Below, piece after piece: positions 1 to 11,760 of a stretch of 64,000 nt of DNA. The notes under the pieces are model-generated. The model did not search any database and had not been told where the DNA came from. It saw only the letters and a program-made list of their open reading frames with translations. The position numbers were made by a program, and so were the translations under genes. This DNA comes from Pycnopodia helianthoides (Eukaryota; Echinodermata; Asteroidea; Forcipulatida; Asteriidae): positions 10,524,453 to 10,588,452 of the forward strand of contig CM063256.1 in NCBI GenBank assembly GCA_032158295.1, written 5' to 3'. The stretch's first letter is position 1, and each line of letters starts with the position of its first letter.

Positions 1-892
1 AACAATCCTCTACAGCATCTGAAGCCATTCGATGCAAAATTCTGTTACATTTTGTGGACGTAACTCGCACTGCCGATAGGCTTATGTTTATACTTTGACG
101 AAATGCGACGGCGAACCAAAATTGGCAATCGAAAAGTCGCTCGGTTCATCGCCCACCCAATGGACCCCAAGGTTAGGCTGTTGCTGATGTTCTACACAGG
201 GTTGGTTGCTCCCAACCAAACTGGAGCTTTACAGCCTGCACCCCTGTTTACTGCACGTGCGAAAGAAGACAGAACTGGCGGCAAGATCCTACAGCATTAT
301 AAGCTTATAACGTTAAACTAGACGCGATGTGTGCCTTCGACGGGGAGGCTTACGTTCGAAATGCGACGCTTCATTTTAGGGCCGAACGATTTTGCGAAAA
401 AATGCCGCTTCCAAAATGCACATTAATGATGCAGCGAGAGTGACAAGGCAAGCCCCGCCCATGGCCAGCGCTATCACGTAGGCAGTTTGAAGATAACTTC
501 GTACATGTATATTTGTCACAGCTTCTCGTTCATGAACACGTCGGACTTTCATTTTTTTTTTTTTTTTTATTTGTTAAGATGTTAATGCTCAGCATTTTCT
601 TTATTGAACTGGCGAAAAAGAGACGGGATAGATTGTCCTTATCCCCAGCCGAATAGAGGAGGGAGTATAAATATAATTTGTGTTCCTTGGAAACCTCCAT
701 TAAAAATTATTGGTGTGAGCCTCGGACCTCCGTATGGATTGTATACAGCTAGCCGACTGTGAGGAAAACCTCAGTATGGCCTTTCAGTTATTAGTATTTT
801 TCCAACACAGTTGAAGGATTTCTTATTATAAATAAAAAGTAAATAAATTATCATCGAAAATTCCCAATATAGGGGTCCTTGGAATGTCTACA
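1..892. other. Intergenic, no gene recognised
   Basis: I see no domain-bearing ORF. A 72-codon ORF starting at 103 has no recognisable motif. There is a poly(T) tract near 550-569. The sequence is otherwise unremarkable and AT-rich. Confidence 0.5.
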
Positions 893-2746
893 GGGGTCGA
901 TTTCATAAAGAGCTAAGTTTGATCTCAACATTGAATCAATATTCATAAATACCTGGGACAGTTTATCCATTCTGATTGGACGAGAAGACATCACGTGGGT
1001 GTTTAAACGGACGATATAACACCGACTAGAAGTGTTTAAACATGGCCTGGCAATATTTTGTCAAAGAGGGCGCTATCACGTTTGCGCGGAGCGCGCAAAA
1101 GTGGTAAGCCGCTTCGTTTATTTCGCGCAAGTTGGAAACTTGCGTGCGATAGCTTGAAACTTAAGCGCGCAAGTTCGAAAATTGCGCGACGTGGTTTTTC
1201 TACACGCATAGAAATTCAACGCCGAGTCGAGGTGAGCTAAGGCTAAACTGTCAGATTTGTTCTCAACTTTTACAGGGTTTTTGGATAATTTTAGGAGAAA
1301 GGTATTTATGAATGGGAATCAAAGTGTGTTGAATCGGTTTTAAACTAGTGTTTAAACCCGCCGAGGCCTGGTTCTTGATAATATCACCTCGACTTCGTCT
1401 CAGTGATATTATTGTGACGAGATTGGGTGGACCGACACAAGTCTAATCGGCCTTTCTTCTAGAAGGTTCTTGAACCTTTAGTGCGGAAGTAGGTCGGAGG
1501 GGAGCGTGCTGCCGGCGTGGTCACGGACAGGCATCGTTCAATCTGGTAGTGGTTGGATGATGCCTGGGCGTGTCTAAGCCGAGTGCCGAGGCGTGGCTTG
1601 TCCGGGCGCGCCCGGGCTTGTCAGGCAGAGTTATTTTAGCTAGCAAGCTTGACAGAAGTGTCTTCAGGGAGTTCGTTTTGCGAAAGACGTAAAGCTTTGG
1701 TGGTGCGGGAAAAGTCCTGCGAGCACTCCGGTGAGTGTAGGTTTCTGTTGCTGTCCGCCGGAAACACACTGCTGTCTCCGACCCGCTTTCACATCTTTCT
1801 ATGGCCCTGTTAACTGTGTATTAACTTGCTGAGTGCAGCGTTCCGGGGAGCGATACAGTGGGAATCGTGCCGGTAGGTTTACCTGTTGCGTAAATTGTTG
1901 CTTTACGATTGTGTTACAGTGTTTGAGTAGCCTTTCAGAATAGTTGCGATGAAGTGACGGCTAGTAGTTGAGTTCACATAGAACTTGAATGGCGCAGGCG
2001 GTCGATCGCAGAGAGTGACCTGGAGAGTTTACCATAGAGGTTAACTCTAGAGGCCGTTCATTATTAGTCGAGTAATCCAACTGTAAGGAAGCTCCGATAG
2101 AGACACTGTGAAACAATTGGCGTGCTTGCGTATGCTTTTTGGTTGCCAAATTCAAGCTGTTAGACTGGATTGATTCCGCGAGGGTTGCACTCACGTAAGA
2201 CAAGGTTTCGTTAAAGGCTAGTGTAAAGGTTAAAGGAAGGAGTCTGAAGAGAGTTGCCCAGAGAACGCATTAAAGAGATTGTCAATGAGGCAACAAGAGA
2301 GGATTGACAAACAGAACTGTGCCTGCGTCCGTTATTTGTGTGTCTTCCCCCAGTAATTTATCCTGCCCTGCCAAAGAGTGCCCAGATAATCAGTAACCAA
2401 TCGGCGGTATACCTCCTCCAAACGAGCTCACATCCCTGGGCCTGAGATTGCTCGAAGTATTCCTTGGTCCGAGGCCGAATTTGGGTTTGGTGTTTGCGAG
2501 ACTTTCACTATAGACGGTGAACCTCTTTCAAGCTTCCGAATCTGAATGAGACTCGCGGGAAAACCGCCACATTATCAAGAACCAGGCCTCGGCGGGTTTA
2601 AAACACTAGTTTAAAACCTCTTCACCACACATTGATTCCCTTAATTAATTGCTAAACAAAGTGTGATGTCACAATACAAGTTACCATGGTAATAATGACA
2701 ACTCATCTTAAGATGAATCTAGTTAGTGCTTTGTGAAATCGACTCC
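893..2746. mobile_element. Long terminal-inverted-repeat element, non-autonomous
   Basis: Two nested inverted repeats bound this block. The inner arms, 1312-1381 and 2571-2640, are about 70 bp each and nearly identical as reverse complements; both contain GCCGAGGCCTGGTTCTTGAT. The outer ends also match in inverted form: GGTCGATTTCATAAAGAGC near 894 against the reverse complement of the sequence near 2727-2746. The interior (1380-2570) is more GC-rich than the surroundings and has no ORF resembling a transposase. This fits a non-autonomous DNA transposon or a nested pair of elements. The outer boundary is less certain than the inner arms, and the superfamily is unknown. Confidence 0.7.
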
Positions 2747-4921
2747 AGGTCACTTAAATGGAAGGTATACGTTCGGTAAACACTCTTGAAATTAATGGCA
2801 ATAAAAACTTACTTTGTTAGAAGACAAGTACCGCAGCTTTCGTTTGCAGTAAAACAAAAAAAGTGTGAGAATCATTTTACTTCGGAGTAATGTGGTTATG
2901 GACAAATATATCAGTTTTTATCAGAAAAAAAATGAATCTGAGAAGCGTTTCTGTCAGACACGTTTCTCAGATTGTGTATTCCAATTGCGGATTATTTTTC
3001 GTGCGTGGACATAACCGCTCTGGATTTTCGGCAATATCTAAAAAAAAAGTGAACCACATTTTGAAATGATATTTTCACAGGTTAGTTTTATTGTATATAT
3101 CTAATAGGATTAAAACAATCGAACGATTCCAAAAAACAAAAATTAAGTTTGCCTTTAAATTGTGCTGTGAAATATTATCAAGATGAAGCATGTTGACACC
3201 ATTCCATTACCCCGTCGCTGATTCATTACTGAATAAAACTAATTACGATCGAGGCGACTGTAATCAAAAACAAGTTATTTTTAACCCTCCGATGGCCTTT
3301 ACAGGGATAGGAGGCCTTGCAGCAAATATACCGAAAACAGTGTTTCCTTAATCACTCGTTCATTTAAAAAAAGAAAAAAAACAGGTGAAACCCTTTAAGT
3401 TCTGTCCTCAGACAGGCCCGATTGACATGATCCATGACCGATTAGGCAGTATGACCCATGAACTCTGAATCTTCAGTTATTAAACACTGCATTTGTATTT
3501 GTGTTATTATTATTTCCTTTTTTGGGGCCAAACTATCTCTTCAACGTTTGGAAAGGTTATTAGCCTGGAAAAAAAGTATGAAATCAACATTGTAAAGGAA
3601 GTATGCACGTTCTCCCAGCGTACAGCATGCTGCTGTAGGCCTACTGTAGGGTATCCAAAGACAATTCAACAGTAAATGACAGCGCAGAGTGTTAATACAT
3701 TTCAAATACATTTTTTAAGGCTAACAATTGAAATGTCTATGGATTCTACTTATTTGTTTAAAAAAGTTCCACATTGCGGTGTTTGTATAAACATTAAAAC
3801 AAAATTCGCAAGAAGACAATTGATTTTAGGAACACACAGAATAAAAACAAAGTATACCTCCTCCTCTTTTTAGCTGGATTTGAGGAACAAGGCCTTCCAT
3901 AAGAATTAAGGCAAAACAGCGGGGAAATGTTTGTCACAGCAAGAACAAAAAAAAAAAAAAAAAAAAAAAAAAAATGACCAGAGGCAGCAAAAATAAGACT
4001 TATTATCCCGTGTCAGAAATAGGTAGGCCCCCTACTTTTGTTTTTATACGCGTACAGATATGGGAAAAATCAACTCCCCTGCCACCCCCGAAGAATCCCC
4101 ATCCAAACGTCCATGGTTCCAAGGGTCATTCATTACTTTCACGGATCGGCCATGTGCATGTAGAGCCTCGACTTCATGCTTCATTTGTATCGTATTTGTG
4201 TATCTGTTTTGATGAAAGTGTCATTATGTGTTGCGTGCAGGGGGCGATTCCTGTTATTAGTAAACGCCCTCTAGTATCAAAACCAGTCCAGCCACACAAC
4301 CCGGATGTGTTCGTGCGTTACGTGTGTGTGTGTGTGTGTGTGTGAGTACATCCCATGTAAACCAATTACCACCAGCAAGCAGTACCTCCATAGGCATAGC
4401 GGTAGCTACATGTGGCAGCAGCCGTAATGAGGTTTGGTACAAAGTTACCTCTATTAATAATATAGAGCAAGGACCAGACAGTGATCGTAACTCTCCGATG
4501 ATACATTACATCACCAACTTGAGTTAATTTAGTAATAATTGCTTGCCTCTCAGGAAACGACAACGGAACGACAGTGAGTAACGTAAGCAAATGACCTCCA
4601 CTCCATCCAGTCCATTGAACAGCAGACAACCTGACCACGTACTGTACATGTACTATTGATCACACCATTCGTCAATGCTAACATGTGAGTAATATGGGTT
4701 GGCAGTACCTGCTTCTATTTCTACATTGGAGGTTCGTTTTGATAGCGGAAGGAATCTCGGTCATAATTCGAGGAGTAGGCACTACCATGACTTTCCAAAC
4801 ATATTTTTAGAAGGTCTGGTGTGGAAAGATTGCCGAAGTGAAATTTTATGTTATAAAAAAGCTGATGCTATCGTTGATGCATGCATTCAATCGTAAGCAG
4901 CTGAATTGGTAGCCCAAATTG
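2747..4921. other. Intergenic with degenerate MITE and simple repeats
   Basis: About 2830-3030 resembles an old copy of the 38.6-kb MITE family, sharing the hairpin-like GAATCTGAGAAGCG...CGTTTCTCAGATT. A poly(A) run lies at about 3948-3974 and a (TG)n tract at about 4321-4344. No ORF here resembles a protein I know. Confidence 0.45.
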
Positions 4922-5263
4922 TCTGGCTGTAGTGTTATGGCTCTCTATTTAACATTGTCTCTTAAGAAATTAGTCGCCAAGTAATGTCATCGATAACGGG
5001 CCATGGCCTCCGTGTTCCCGCTCTTGGACTTGGTGCCCCTTCAAACGTTACCCAGGCATAGACTTCAAGATTTGTGTCCTTTGCAAAATGAAAATGCCCT
5101 TGCCCGCTCAGTGAGGAAATTCCAGCTCTGGATAAGACTGAAGTTAAATAAGAGAGAGCCATAACAGCCAACAACAAGGTGAGCTACTTTTGGGTACAAT
5201 AAATCTACATCTATTGTACCCAATTTAGTAGCTCACCTTGTTTGGCTGTTTTGGCTCTCTTTT
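4922..5263. repeat. Perfect-looking hairpin within a larger inverted repeat
   Basis: Positions 5149-5263 form a long palindrome. The left arm reads AGAGAGCC...AACAAGGTGAGCTACT and GGGTACAATA; the right arm is its reverse complement with almost no loop. A third, inverted copy of the AGAGAGCCATAACA segment lies at 4922-4953 and pairs with 5142-5173. This is a foldback/MITE structure; two insertions may be nested. No coding function is seen. Confidence 0.7.
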
Positions 5264-6560
5264 ATTGAATGTAGTACTAGCGTTGGACATCTAATCAATT
5301 ATACCATGAGAAAGTACGCTCGAGGATCAAAATGGTTAAAGAGGGGCCCCAAGGTCAAACTAAGTTTTGTGATTTCCAACAGACCCTGCCAAGTCTTAAA
5401 CGAGCATTTAAGACCGAGTCACTATTCTTACTTAAATGCCCTTTTTGTTAAATATGTATTTATGTTTAATGTATTGTACATGTATGTAGGAAAATCTTTG
5501 CAACTTTTATCAATTCCTGTCATGTCCTCAGGCTCCATTTCGCAAAGGGTCAAATTGTGTGTGGTGCGCAACAGTTGTGCATACACCATAGAGCTATATA
5601 TATTGACTAGAGCGCTAACACCCCGTTATACACGCACTAAGGTTTTGAAGCCGTGTGGGCGCATCCATGTTTATGTACAAACCAATACAAAAGCTTGAAA
5701 TTTTGTACGGCAATTGTACGGCTATTTGCATGATAAAGCGTTTGTTCTTTTCTATGCGTCATCGAACCAAATATGCAGCAAATGAGAACGCACAATCTGC
5801 TAATGAGCGTACAAACTGCGAGCGTCATGTGCGTCATGTTTAACATGTGCGTTTGCATGTATACGGTGTTTTTTTTAGTTCGTTATTCTTGCCGGCATAT
5901 TGTGTATCCTTGAAGCAGATTTCATTTTTTTCCCTTGACATCTTGAAGCATTGAATCCTCCCAAACAAGGCTTTAGTTTGACTCAGCATTTTTCCTAAGA
6001 CGTAAGTAACAATGTCAGAGAATCACCTACTACATATTTTATAAGACATCACTAAAATCACCAGTTTACAAGAGCAATGATCGTTAGATTAAATATGGCG
6101 CGTACGTAAGCACACACGCCGAATGCAAAATTTTCGCGGCCATGTGTGCTCTCTTAAAATTAAAATCGTTCCATAGTCACTCAACACATCAAACATGTCT
6201 GCGCCCAGGGTGGCTTCTAAACTCAGAGCAAGTTAGCGCTCTAGTCAATATATATAGCTCTATGGCATACACGCATGTACTACATACATGTACAGACTTT
6301 ACATTGAGTACCAGTATGCATTGTGACGTGTTATTAGAGCGCCACTGCTCTCACTTTCGGTACCTTATGGAGACCAAGGACAAAAAAAAAAAAAAGAGAA
6401 AACAAAAGGTCTCCACATGGAATATTTCTAAAGAATGGGGTGCTCCACAAGGAATTTTGTGTACAAAGTCTACGGGAAACTGTTAAGTGCAGTGACAAAG
6501 GAAAGAAAAAAAGAGTGCTCCACAAGGATGCATTTTTGAGAATAGATGTAACTTGAGCTA
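5264..6560. other. Intergenic, no gene recognised
   Basis: Several short ORFs overlap in multiple frames and none has a recognisable motif. There is a poly(A) tract at about 6382-6396. I found no splice-bounded coding exon. Confidence 0.4.
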
Positions 6561-6680
6561 GGGCCAGTGTTGTAGTCGAGACCTGGGAGTCCGAGACCGA
6601 GATCGAGACCGAGACCTGGAGGGGCGAGGGGGAGATCGGTCTCGAGACCGAGACCGGTCTCGAGACCTACAACACTGGCT
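6561..6680. mobile_element. Short foldback element rich in GAGACC motifs
   Basis: The ends are inverted copies: GCCAGTGTTGTAGTCGAGAC on the left and GTCTCGAGACCTACAACACT on the right. The interior is a run of GAGACCGAGA units that can also fold on itself. Total length is about 120 bp, with no coding capacity. It is a MITE-like palindrome. Confidence 0.7.
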
Positions 6681-7520
6681 AGGGCGCCAACACGCGCTTA
6701 TGACCAGTCAACCAGTCTTAAACAGCTCTGATATTAAACAACTCTGCATCAGCTATGTCTTTATCAGCTGTAGTGTTAATACCATGTAAACATGGTCATG
6801 TGACCACCTTTCAACCAATAGCACTGCCTAAAATGTCTAGGGTATTTATGAATAAGAAACTGTACACAGTACATGTACACAGTACATGTACATGCATACA
6901 TTTACATATTAATGAAAAAAATAGGCATCTGTTCACAGTTGCGCCATCATGCAACACCGATGCAGTTGAGTGGTCTCAGATGTTTGGTCAACTTGCTGGA
7001 AAATGTTACCAAGAGTAGAAAGGTTCAAGATAAAAGAAATGTATAACCATTCATTCCTTGCACTTTTAAACTTTTATTTTATTAGCCCACCAGGCTAGTA
7101 GACACCGCATTCTTCTTGCCCCCAGGAAGTTTTAGTAGCCAAGATTTAAAACATGTCATAAATGTATCTTTCTGATGTTTGTATTAATGGTAGCAATCAC
7201 AACCACTTTAATGGTCAATATGAACTCATGAAAATCATGAGTGTGTGCATACATGTAACTTCATATTGTATGCACTCACTCATTATTTTTTTTTTTAAAT
7301 GTAGTATTCACATCTGAAATGAAATATATTGAGCATTTTAAACAAGTAGGTTTCACAGTTTTTTAGTAGCTCACAAGGCAAGATGAGAATTGGTGTCCAC
7401 TAGTCTGTAGTAGCTTTTTACCAGACAAATGTACGCCCGACTAGTGTTAAGGGTGAGCCCTGGTTTTTAATGAGTAACATGCTGTATTAATGTTCTGTTT
7501 TCTTTCGTTGTCCTTTTCAG
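6681..7520. other. Intergenic with a dispersed-satellite fragment
   Basis: About 6940-7020 carries a stretch (TTGGTCAACTTGCTGGAAAA, then TGTTACCAAGAGT) that also occurs near 38395-38430 next to the minisatellite family found in the introns of genes A and B. Nothing else recognisable is present. Confidence 0.4.
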
Positions 7521-7698
7521 CTTGCAGTTAACCGGTCATCAGCCAGAGCCTTGCAGTTAACCCGTCATCAGCCAGAGCCTTGAGTTAACCCGTCATCAGC
7601 CAGAGCCTTGCAGTTAACCCGTCATCAGCCAGAGCCTTGCAGTTAACCTGTCATCAGCCAGAGCCTTGCAGTTAACCGGTCATCAGCCAGAGCCTTGC
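7521..7698. repeat. 29-bp minisatellite, six units
   Basis: Six head-to-tail units of TTGCAGTTAACCCGTCATCA followed by GCCAGAGCC. Units differ by single bases and one is a base shorter. It does not maintain a reading frame and is best read as a non-coding minisatellite. Confidence 0.9.
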
Positions 7699-7990
7699 AG
7701 ACCAGCTTCTGGCACTCATTCCTGTACTCCGAAAAGAACTTCATGTGTCCCTGAAATGCTCTAACGTGAACCCTGAATGCATTGTCAGGAGTCAATGATG
7801 CCACATCTGCTAAGCAGAAACTTGTATGGATCCACCAGCTGTCTTCCTGATGAACATGAATCAATCTTGGTATTGTAACTCGGTATAATTTATTTTTATC
7901 GGAACGAGTCTCTGCCCAATTAGTAAGTTGAATTATAAGGATGAAGATGATACAGAAGAATCTTTTTGGCACTTTGAAATTAAGCAAACA

Positions 7991-8341
7991 TTAAAGGGTG
8001 TGTGCAACATTGGTAAGATTATGTTCACAGATTTTCACATAACTGACTTGGTATAAGGATGGTTATGGTGGTAATTAACTTCCCTTGAAATACTTTTACT
8101 TGAAATGCTATAGTTTGTAGGAAATGAGTAAAACAATTAGTCTTTATTTTGTGTCCAAAACCGAAGTTTGAAAACAGTTAACCAATTAGCAATAAACCAA
8201 TTAATGAAATAACTCTGAAGACTGAGTGGGCATAACATTTTACAGGTTTGTTATTTCATGTATACAGGCCTCTATATGTTGGGTCACATAAAGTGTGGAT
8301 ACTAGTCTTTGAAAATTACCAATGTTGTACATGTGCTTTAA
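7991..8341 (+). mobile_element. TTAA-flanked MITE (family M3)
   Basis: The block begins TTAAAGGGTGTGTGCAACAT and ends ACCAATGTTGTACATGTGC followed by TTTAA, so it has short inverted ends and TTAA at both borders. An inverted relative sits at about 60953-61252. Its right edge is only 41 bp upstream of the zinc-finger gene start codon, so it may form part of that gene's promoter or leader. Confidence 0.7.
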
Positions 8342-8381
8342 GTCAAAATAAGTGACGTGTAGTTTACCCACAATAGTCAAA

Positions 8382-9455
8382 ATGTCGCAGAGCGTGGAAA
8401 GACCCTATGTTTGTCTGACGTGTAACAAAGATTTCACGCGGAAAGCATATCTGAGAGACCACCTCAGGGTGCACGCCAATGAACGGCCATTTGCGTGTGA
8501 CTTTTGCGCCAAATCTTTCAACCACAGGAGTAACCTCCACATCCACCGACAAACTCACACTCGAGCGAAGTCGCACTTTTGTAAGTTCTGCAACAAGGCC
8601 TTCCTGCAAAAATTCAATCTTCGCCGTCACCTCTTGATCCACGCCAACGAGAAACTCTTCGCGTGTGACCTCTGTGAGAGCAGGTTCCTTCGAAAGAGCG
8701 GTCTGCGGTACCATCGTCGGACCCACACCAACGAAAAGCCCAATGTCTGTGACACTTGCGGCAAGTCCTTCACCCACGAGAGTAACCTGCGGAGGCACCG
8801 GAGTGTTCACAGCACTGAAAAGCCCTTCATTTGTAACATCTGCTATAAGGCGTTCGCACTAGGGTGCAATCTGCAACTCCATCGGACCTACGTGCACACC
8901 AACAAAAAAGTGTTCCGGTGTAAAACGTGTCCCAAAGCGTTCTCTCGGAAGTACAGTCTGAGGGTGCATCAGAGGGTTCACACCAAGGAGAGGCCTTACG
9001 AATGTGATATCTGTGGACAAGGGTTCACGTGCTGTAGTAATCTTAGAAGGCATCAGCTTGTCCACACAAAGGGCAAACGGAAAGACTGCGAAGTTTGTGG
9101 CCAAACGTTTTTTCGAGGGGACAGTTTGCAACGCCACCAGAAGCTTCACATACTGCCGAGGGAAAGGTATCCCTGCCCGATTTGCAAGAAGACCTTCTCC
9201 ACGCCTGCCCATGTAAAAGGTCACCAGAGTGTCCACACCAAGGAGAAGCCGTTCGCTTGTCAGATTTGTAGCCGCCCTTTCGCTCAAAAGGGTACCTTAA
9301 ACAACCACCAAAGGGTACACACGGGGGAGAAGCCAGTTGCATGCGATATTTGTGGTAACCGCTTTGTGAATCGAAGCAACCTCAGAAAGCACTTGGGCGC
9401 AATACACTCTGTTCCAAAAGAACTCCTGCAAAGCCACCTTCCAAAGTTAAGATAG
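8382..9455 (+). CDS. C2H2 zinc-finger protein, 12 tandem fingers
   Basis: This intronless gene encodes 357 residues that are almost entirely zinc fingers, so a sequence-specific DNA-binding nuclear protein is likely. I count twelve C-x2-C...H-x3/4-H fingers starting at residue 9 (YVCLTC) and ending near residue 340 (HLGAIH). Linkers follow the HTxEKP pattern in places (HTNEKP, HTKEKP, HTGEKP) but several are altered (HANERP, HTRAKS, HTKGKR, HILPRER). No KRAB, BTB, SCAN or ZAD domain is visible. I chose ATG 8382 because a TAA lies in frame at 8349-8351 and no earlier ATG exists. A possible acceptor (CCCACAATAG) just before the ATG would allow an upstream non-coding exon. Targets are unknown. 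Confidence 0.93.
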   Translation: MSQSVERPYVCLTCNKDFTRKAYLRDHLRVHANERPFACDFCAKSFNHRSNLHIHRQTHTRAKSHFCKFCNKAFLQKFNLRRHLLIHANEKLFACDLCESRFLRKSGLRYHRRTHTNEKPNVCDTCGKSFTHESNLRRHRSVHSTEKPFICNICYKAFALGCNLQLHRTYVHTNKKVFRCKTCPKAFSRKYSLRVHQRVHTKERPYECDICGQGFTCCSNLRRHQLVHTKGKRKDCEVCGQTFFRGDSLQRHQKLHILPRERYPCPICKKTFSTPAHVKGHQSVHTKEKPFACQICSRPFAQKGTLNNHQRVHTGEKPVACDICGNRFVNRSNLRKHLGAIHSVPKELLQSHLPKLR

Positions 9456-10112
9456 TCTTTGGCACTCATGTCCAATGCAATACCAAGTGAGGCCGAATTT
9501 CGTGAGTGGACTTGCGAAACAAAAAACAACCAACTCGTTTTTTGTTTTAAGTTGACTAAAAGCGTTTCAAAAGTCACGGCCAGAGGCCGAATAGAATTTG
9601 AATTACAATGGAGTTTAAAATAAGAACACTACAACAAACACTAAAAACACTTTATATTTGACTGCTGCAACTCGCTACTGTCTCAGACACCCAGAGTTGC
9701 CCACCAGCCACCAAAACCGCGATCGCGACCCTGTAAGAGGACAGTTCGGGACCTCAGCAGCTGATGAACTTGAACTCCAGACACCGAGGATCGAACAGGG
9801 ATACGTGTCGCGTCTGGCATCGTACTCGGCAGTTTTAGTTGATCGATGATAATGGTATTTAATTGTTTGTAAGTGTAGCTGGGCCAAAAGACAGCTTGGT
9901 AAAAGAGGCATGGGAGAGTGAGACAAAAGTGATTTTACTTAGGAAAAAAGATACAATCATAATCATTGCCGTTGATCCTTTCAATCCTACTAGGAATAAA
10001 ATGCATTGACGCTCATGTATGTGAAATTGTAGCCACTTGTTGCCTTGCCTTGATAAACAAAATTTGTCTACATTTCTACTGTGACCTAATTTTATAGGTT
10101 GTGGGTTATTGA
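9456..10112. other. 3' flank of the zinc-finger gene
   Basis: No further coding sequence is recognised. A candidate AATAAA polyadenylation signal is at 9995-10000, about 540 bp past the stop. Short ORFs in this stretch show no motif. Confidence 0.45.
9995..10000 (+). terminator. Candidate polyadenylation signal for zinc-finger gene
   Basis: First canonical AATAAA after the stop codon on the plus strand. Such hexamers are common by chance in AT-rich DNA; transcript data would be needed to confirm use. Confidence 0.3.
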
Positions 10113-10251
10113 GAGACTTTTGAACGCTAGATGGCAGCAGACATACCATGTAAAATCCCATTGTTTATAAGTAGTTCTAAGCATGCGCACATTGCCGAGA
10201 ACAATGGATTTACCTGGTAAGTCTGCTGCCACCTAGCATCCAAAAAGTCCC
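10113..10251. mobile_element. Foldback MITE with a hairpin of about 139 bp
   Basis: The left arm (GATGGCAGCAGACATACCAT...CCATTGTTTATAAG) and the right arm (AACAATGGATTTACCTGGTA...GCTGCCACCTAGCATC) are imperfect reverse complements around a short centre near 10185. Its size and structure fit a small palindromic transposable element. A structured RNA hairpin is the alternative. Confidence 0.6.
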
Positions 10252-10442
10252 CCGTCGCGATGTGTAAACAATAATATCACTATGTGCAGCAATGTATGTA
10301 TAATAGTTTAATTATGATAATGATAATGTAACATTTATTACCACAAATTGTGTTGTATGTGAAGGACAGGGGAAAAAACAGTACGACAGCAACACAAAAT
10401 GCAAATAAAATATTTTCAATCTAGGGAGACTGCCAACATTAG

Positions 10443-10517
10443 TGCAAGATAGCTCAGTTGGTATAGAGCGCCGGCAAGTTAATCCGGAGGGCGCAGGTTC
10501 AAGTCCTGCTCTCGTAA
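10443..10517 (+). tRNA. tRNA-Asn-like sequence, probably a pseudogene
   Basis: A cloverleaf can be drawn: acceptor TGCAAGA against TCTCGTA with one mismatch, D-stem GCTC/GAGC, anticodon stem CCGG/CCGG, T-stem GCAGG/CCTGC. Box A (TAGCTCAGTTGG) and box B (GGTTCAAGTCC) are intact. The anticodon would be GTT (Asn), but position 33 is A rather than the invariant U and one anticodon-stem pair is missing. A tRNA pseudogene or SINE head is more likely than a working tRNA. Confidence 0.45.
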
Positions 10518-10908
10518 GTCAGTTTCCCTTGAGGTTTACTATTTGAAAATAAAACTTGATCAACCGTATATAATTTTTGCGAAAGTCGCATGGTTGAGTA
10601 GAGTACGAAATTCGGTACACTTGAGCGTACACAATGTAATGATTTTCTTGTGTTGAGGTCACAGCTGGTGGGTTGGTTGTCCGAAAGGTTGTGACTATAG
10701 TGTGTTCAGACAAACAATGACGGTCAACATCTTAATTTTGCGAAAAGCATTATTTTGAAAATAAATTCAATACCTGGATTTAAAGGTAGGATCGTAATAC
10801 TTTTCGGTAAATGCCCCCGAGAAGAAATTGCGCAATTTTATTTCCGAAAGCCTACTTTGGTTTGGGTTAGTTATTATTACCTTGATGTTTATTTTAATTT
10901 TTATTTCT

Positions 10909-11094
<186 letters not shown>

Positions 11095-11128
11095 AACAAC
11101 AATTTCCGATTTTATGGTTTTAAACCTT

Positions 11129-11469
11129 TTAAAGGCCCTGTACACTATTGGTAAGATCGAAAAACACAATGTTCACAGATTCACACATAACTTACATGAT
11201 TTAAAGTAAGTGATGGTAGAAAGGGTTCCTTAAAATATTTCTGTCTAAAATGCTATCGTTTCTGAGAAACGAGTAAAACAATAGTAATTATCGGGCGCGA
11301 TAATTAAAAAAAACCCAGAAAAAACATAAGATCTCTTTTCACTATTTTCTCGTGACCTCGATGACCAATTGAGCTCAAACTTTCACAGGTTTGTTTGTTC
11401 ATGCATATGTTTAATCACACAAAATGTGGACACTGATTTTGAGCTGTTACCAAAAGTGTGCCATATTAA
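11129..11469 (+). mobile_element. TTAA-flanked MITE (family M2)
   Basis: It begins TTAAAGGCCCTGTACACTAT and ends TTACCAAAAGTGTGCCATAT before TTAA. A second copy with the same interior (CGATGACCAATTGAGCTCAA) is at 26462-26815. No coding capacity. Confidence 0.8.
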
Positions 11470-11760
11470 CTAATTATTTACTTTTCTTCCAACCTTCCAT
11501 TTTGTCCTTTGTGTTTCCAACTTCTTGTGGTCTAGCCATCCCCTTCCCTCCACCCCCCCCCCCTTTGTCTTCATAATCCCTGCTTACCCCCTGCTTTTTC
11601 TGAATGCTTCTTGCTTTTCTCTCTCCACTCTCTCTATTCATGTTTTTCCACTTGACTGCTTTTGTCCCCCTTGTATGCATGTTATGTGTGTTGTCTTGTC
11701 ATTTAGCCTTCGAGAAAGACTCTGCTAGGGTCGAAACGACAGGCCAATAACTAATTTTTT
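11470..11760. mobile_element. Retroelement 3' remnant with ribozyme-like hairpin
   Basis: At 11718-11736 a hairpin GACTC-TGCTA-GGGTC is followed directly by GAAAC. This matches the stem-II-plus-GAAA arrangement also seen at 34650-34680. The preceding CT-rich stretch has no intact ORF. I read it as the degraded end of a retroelement; assignment is tentative. Confidence 0.4.

Noticed and set aside
7521..7698. CRISPR-like array
   Set aside because: The 29-bp units are contiguous with no spacers, and the genome is eukaryotic.
8364..9342. Minus-strand and alternate-frame ORFs of 60-148 codons inside the zinc-finger gene
   Set aside because: They are antisense shadows of a repetitive C2H2 coding sequence and contain no domain of their own.
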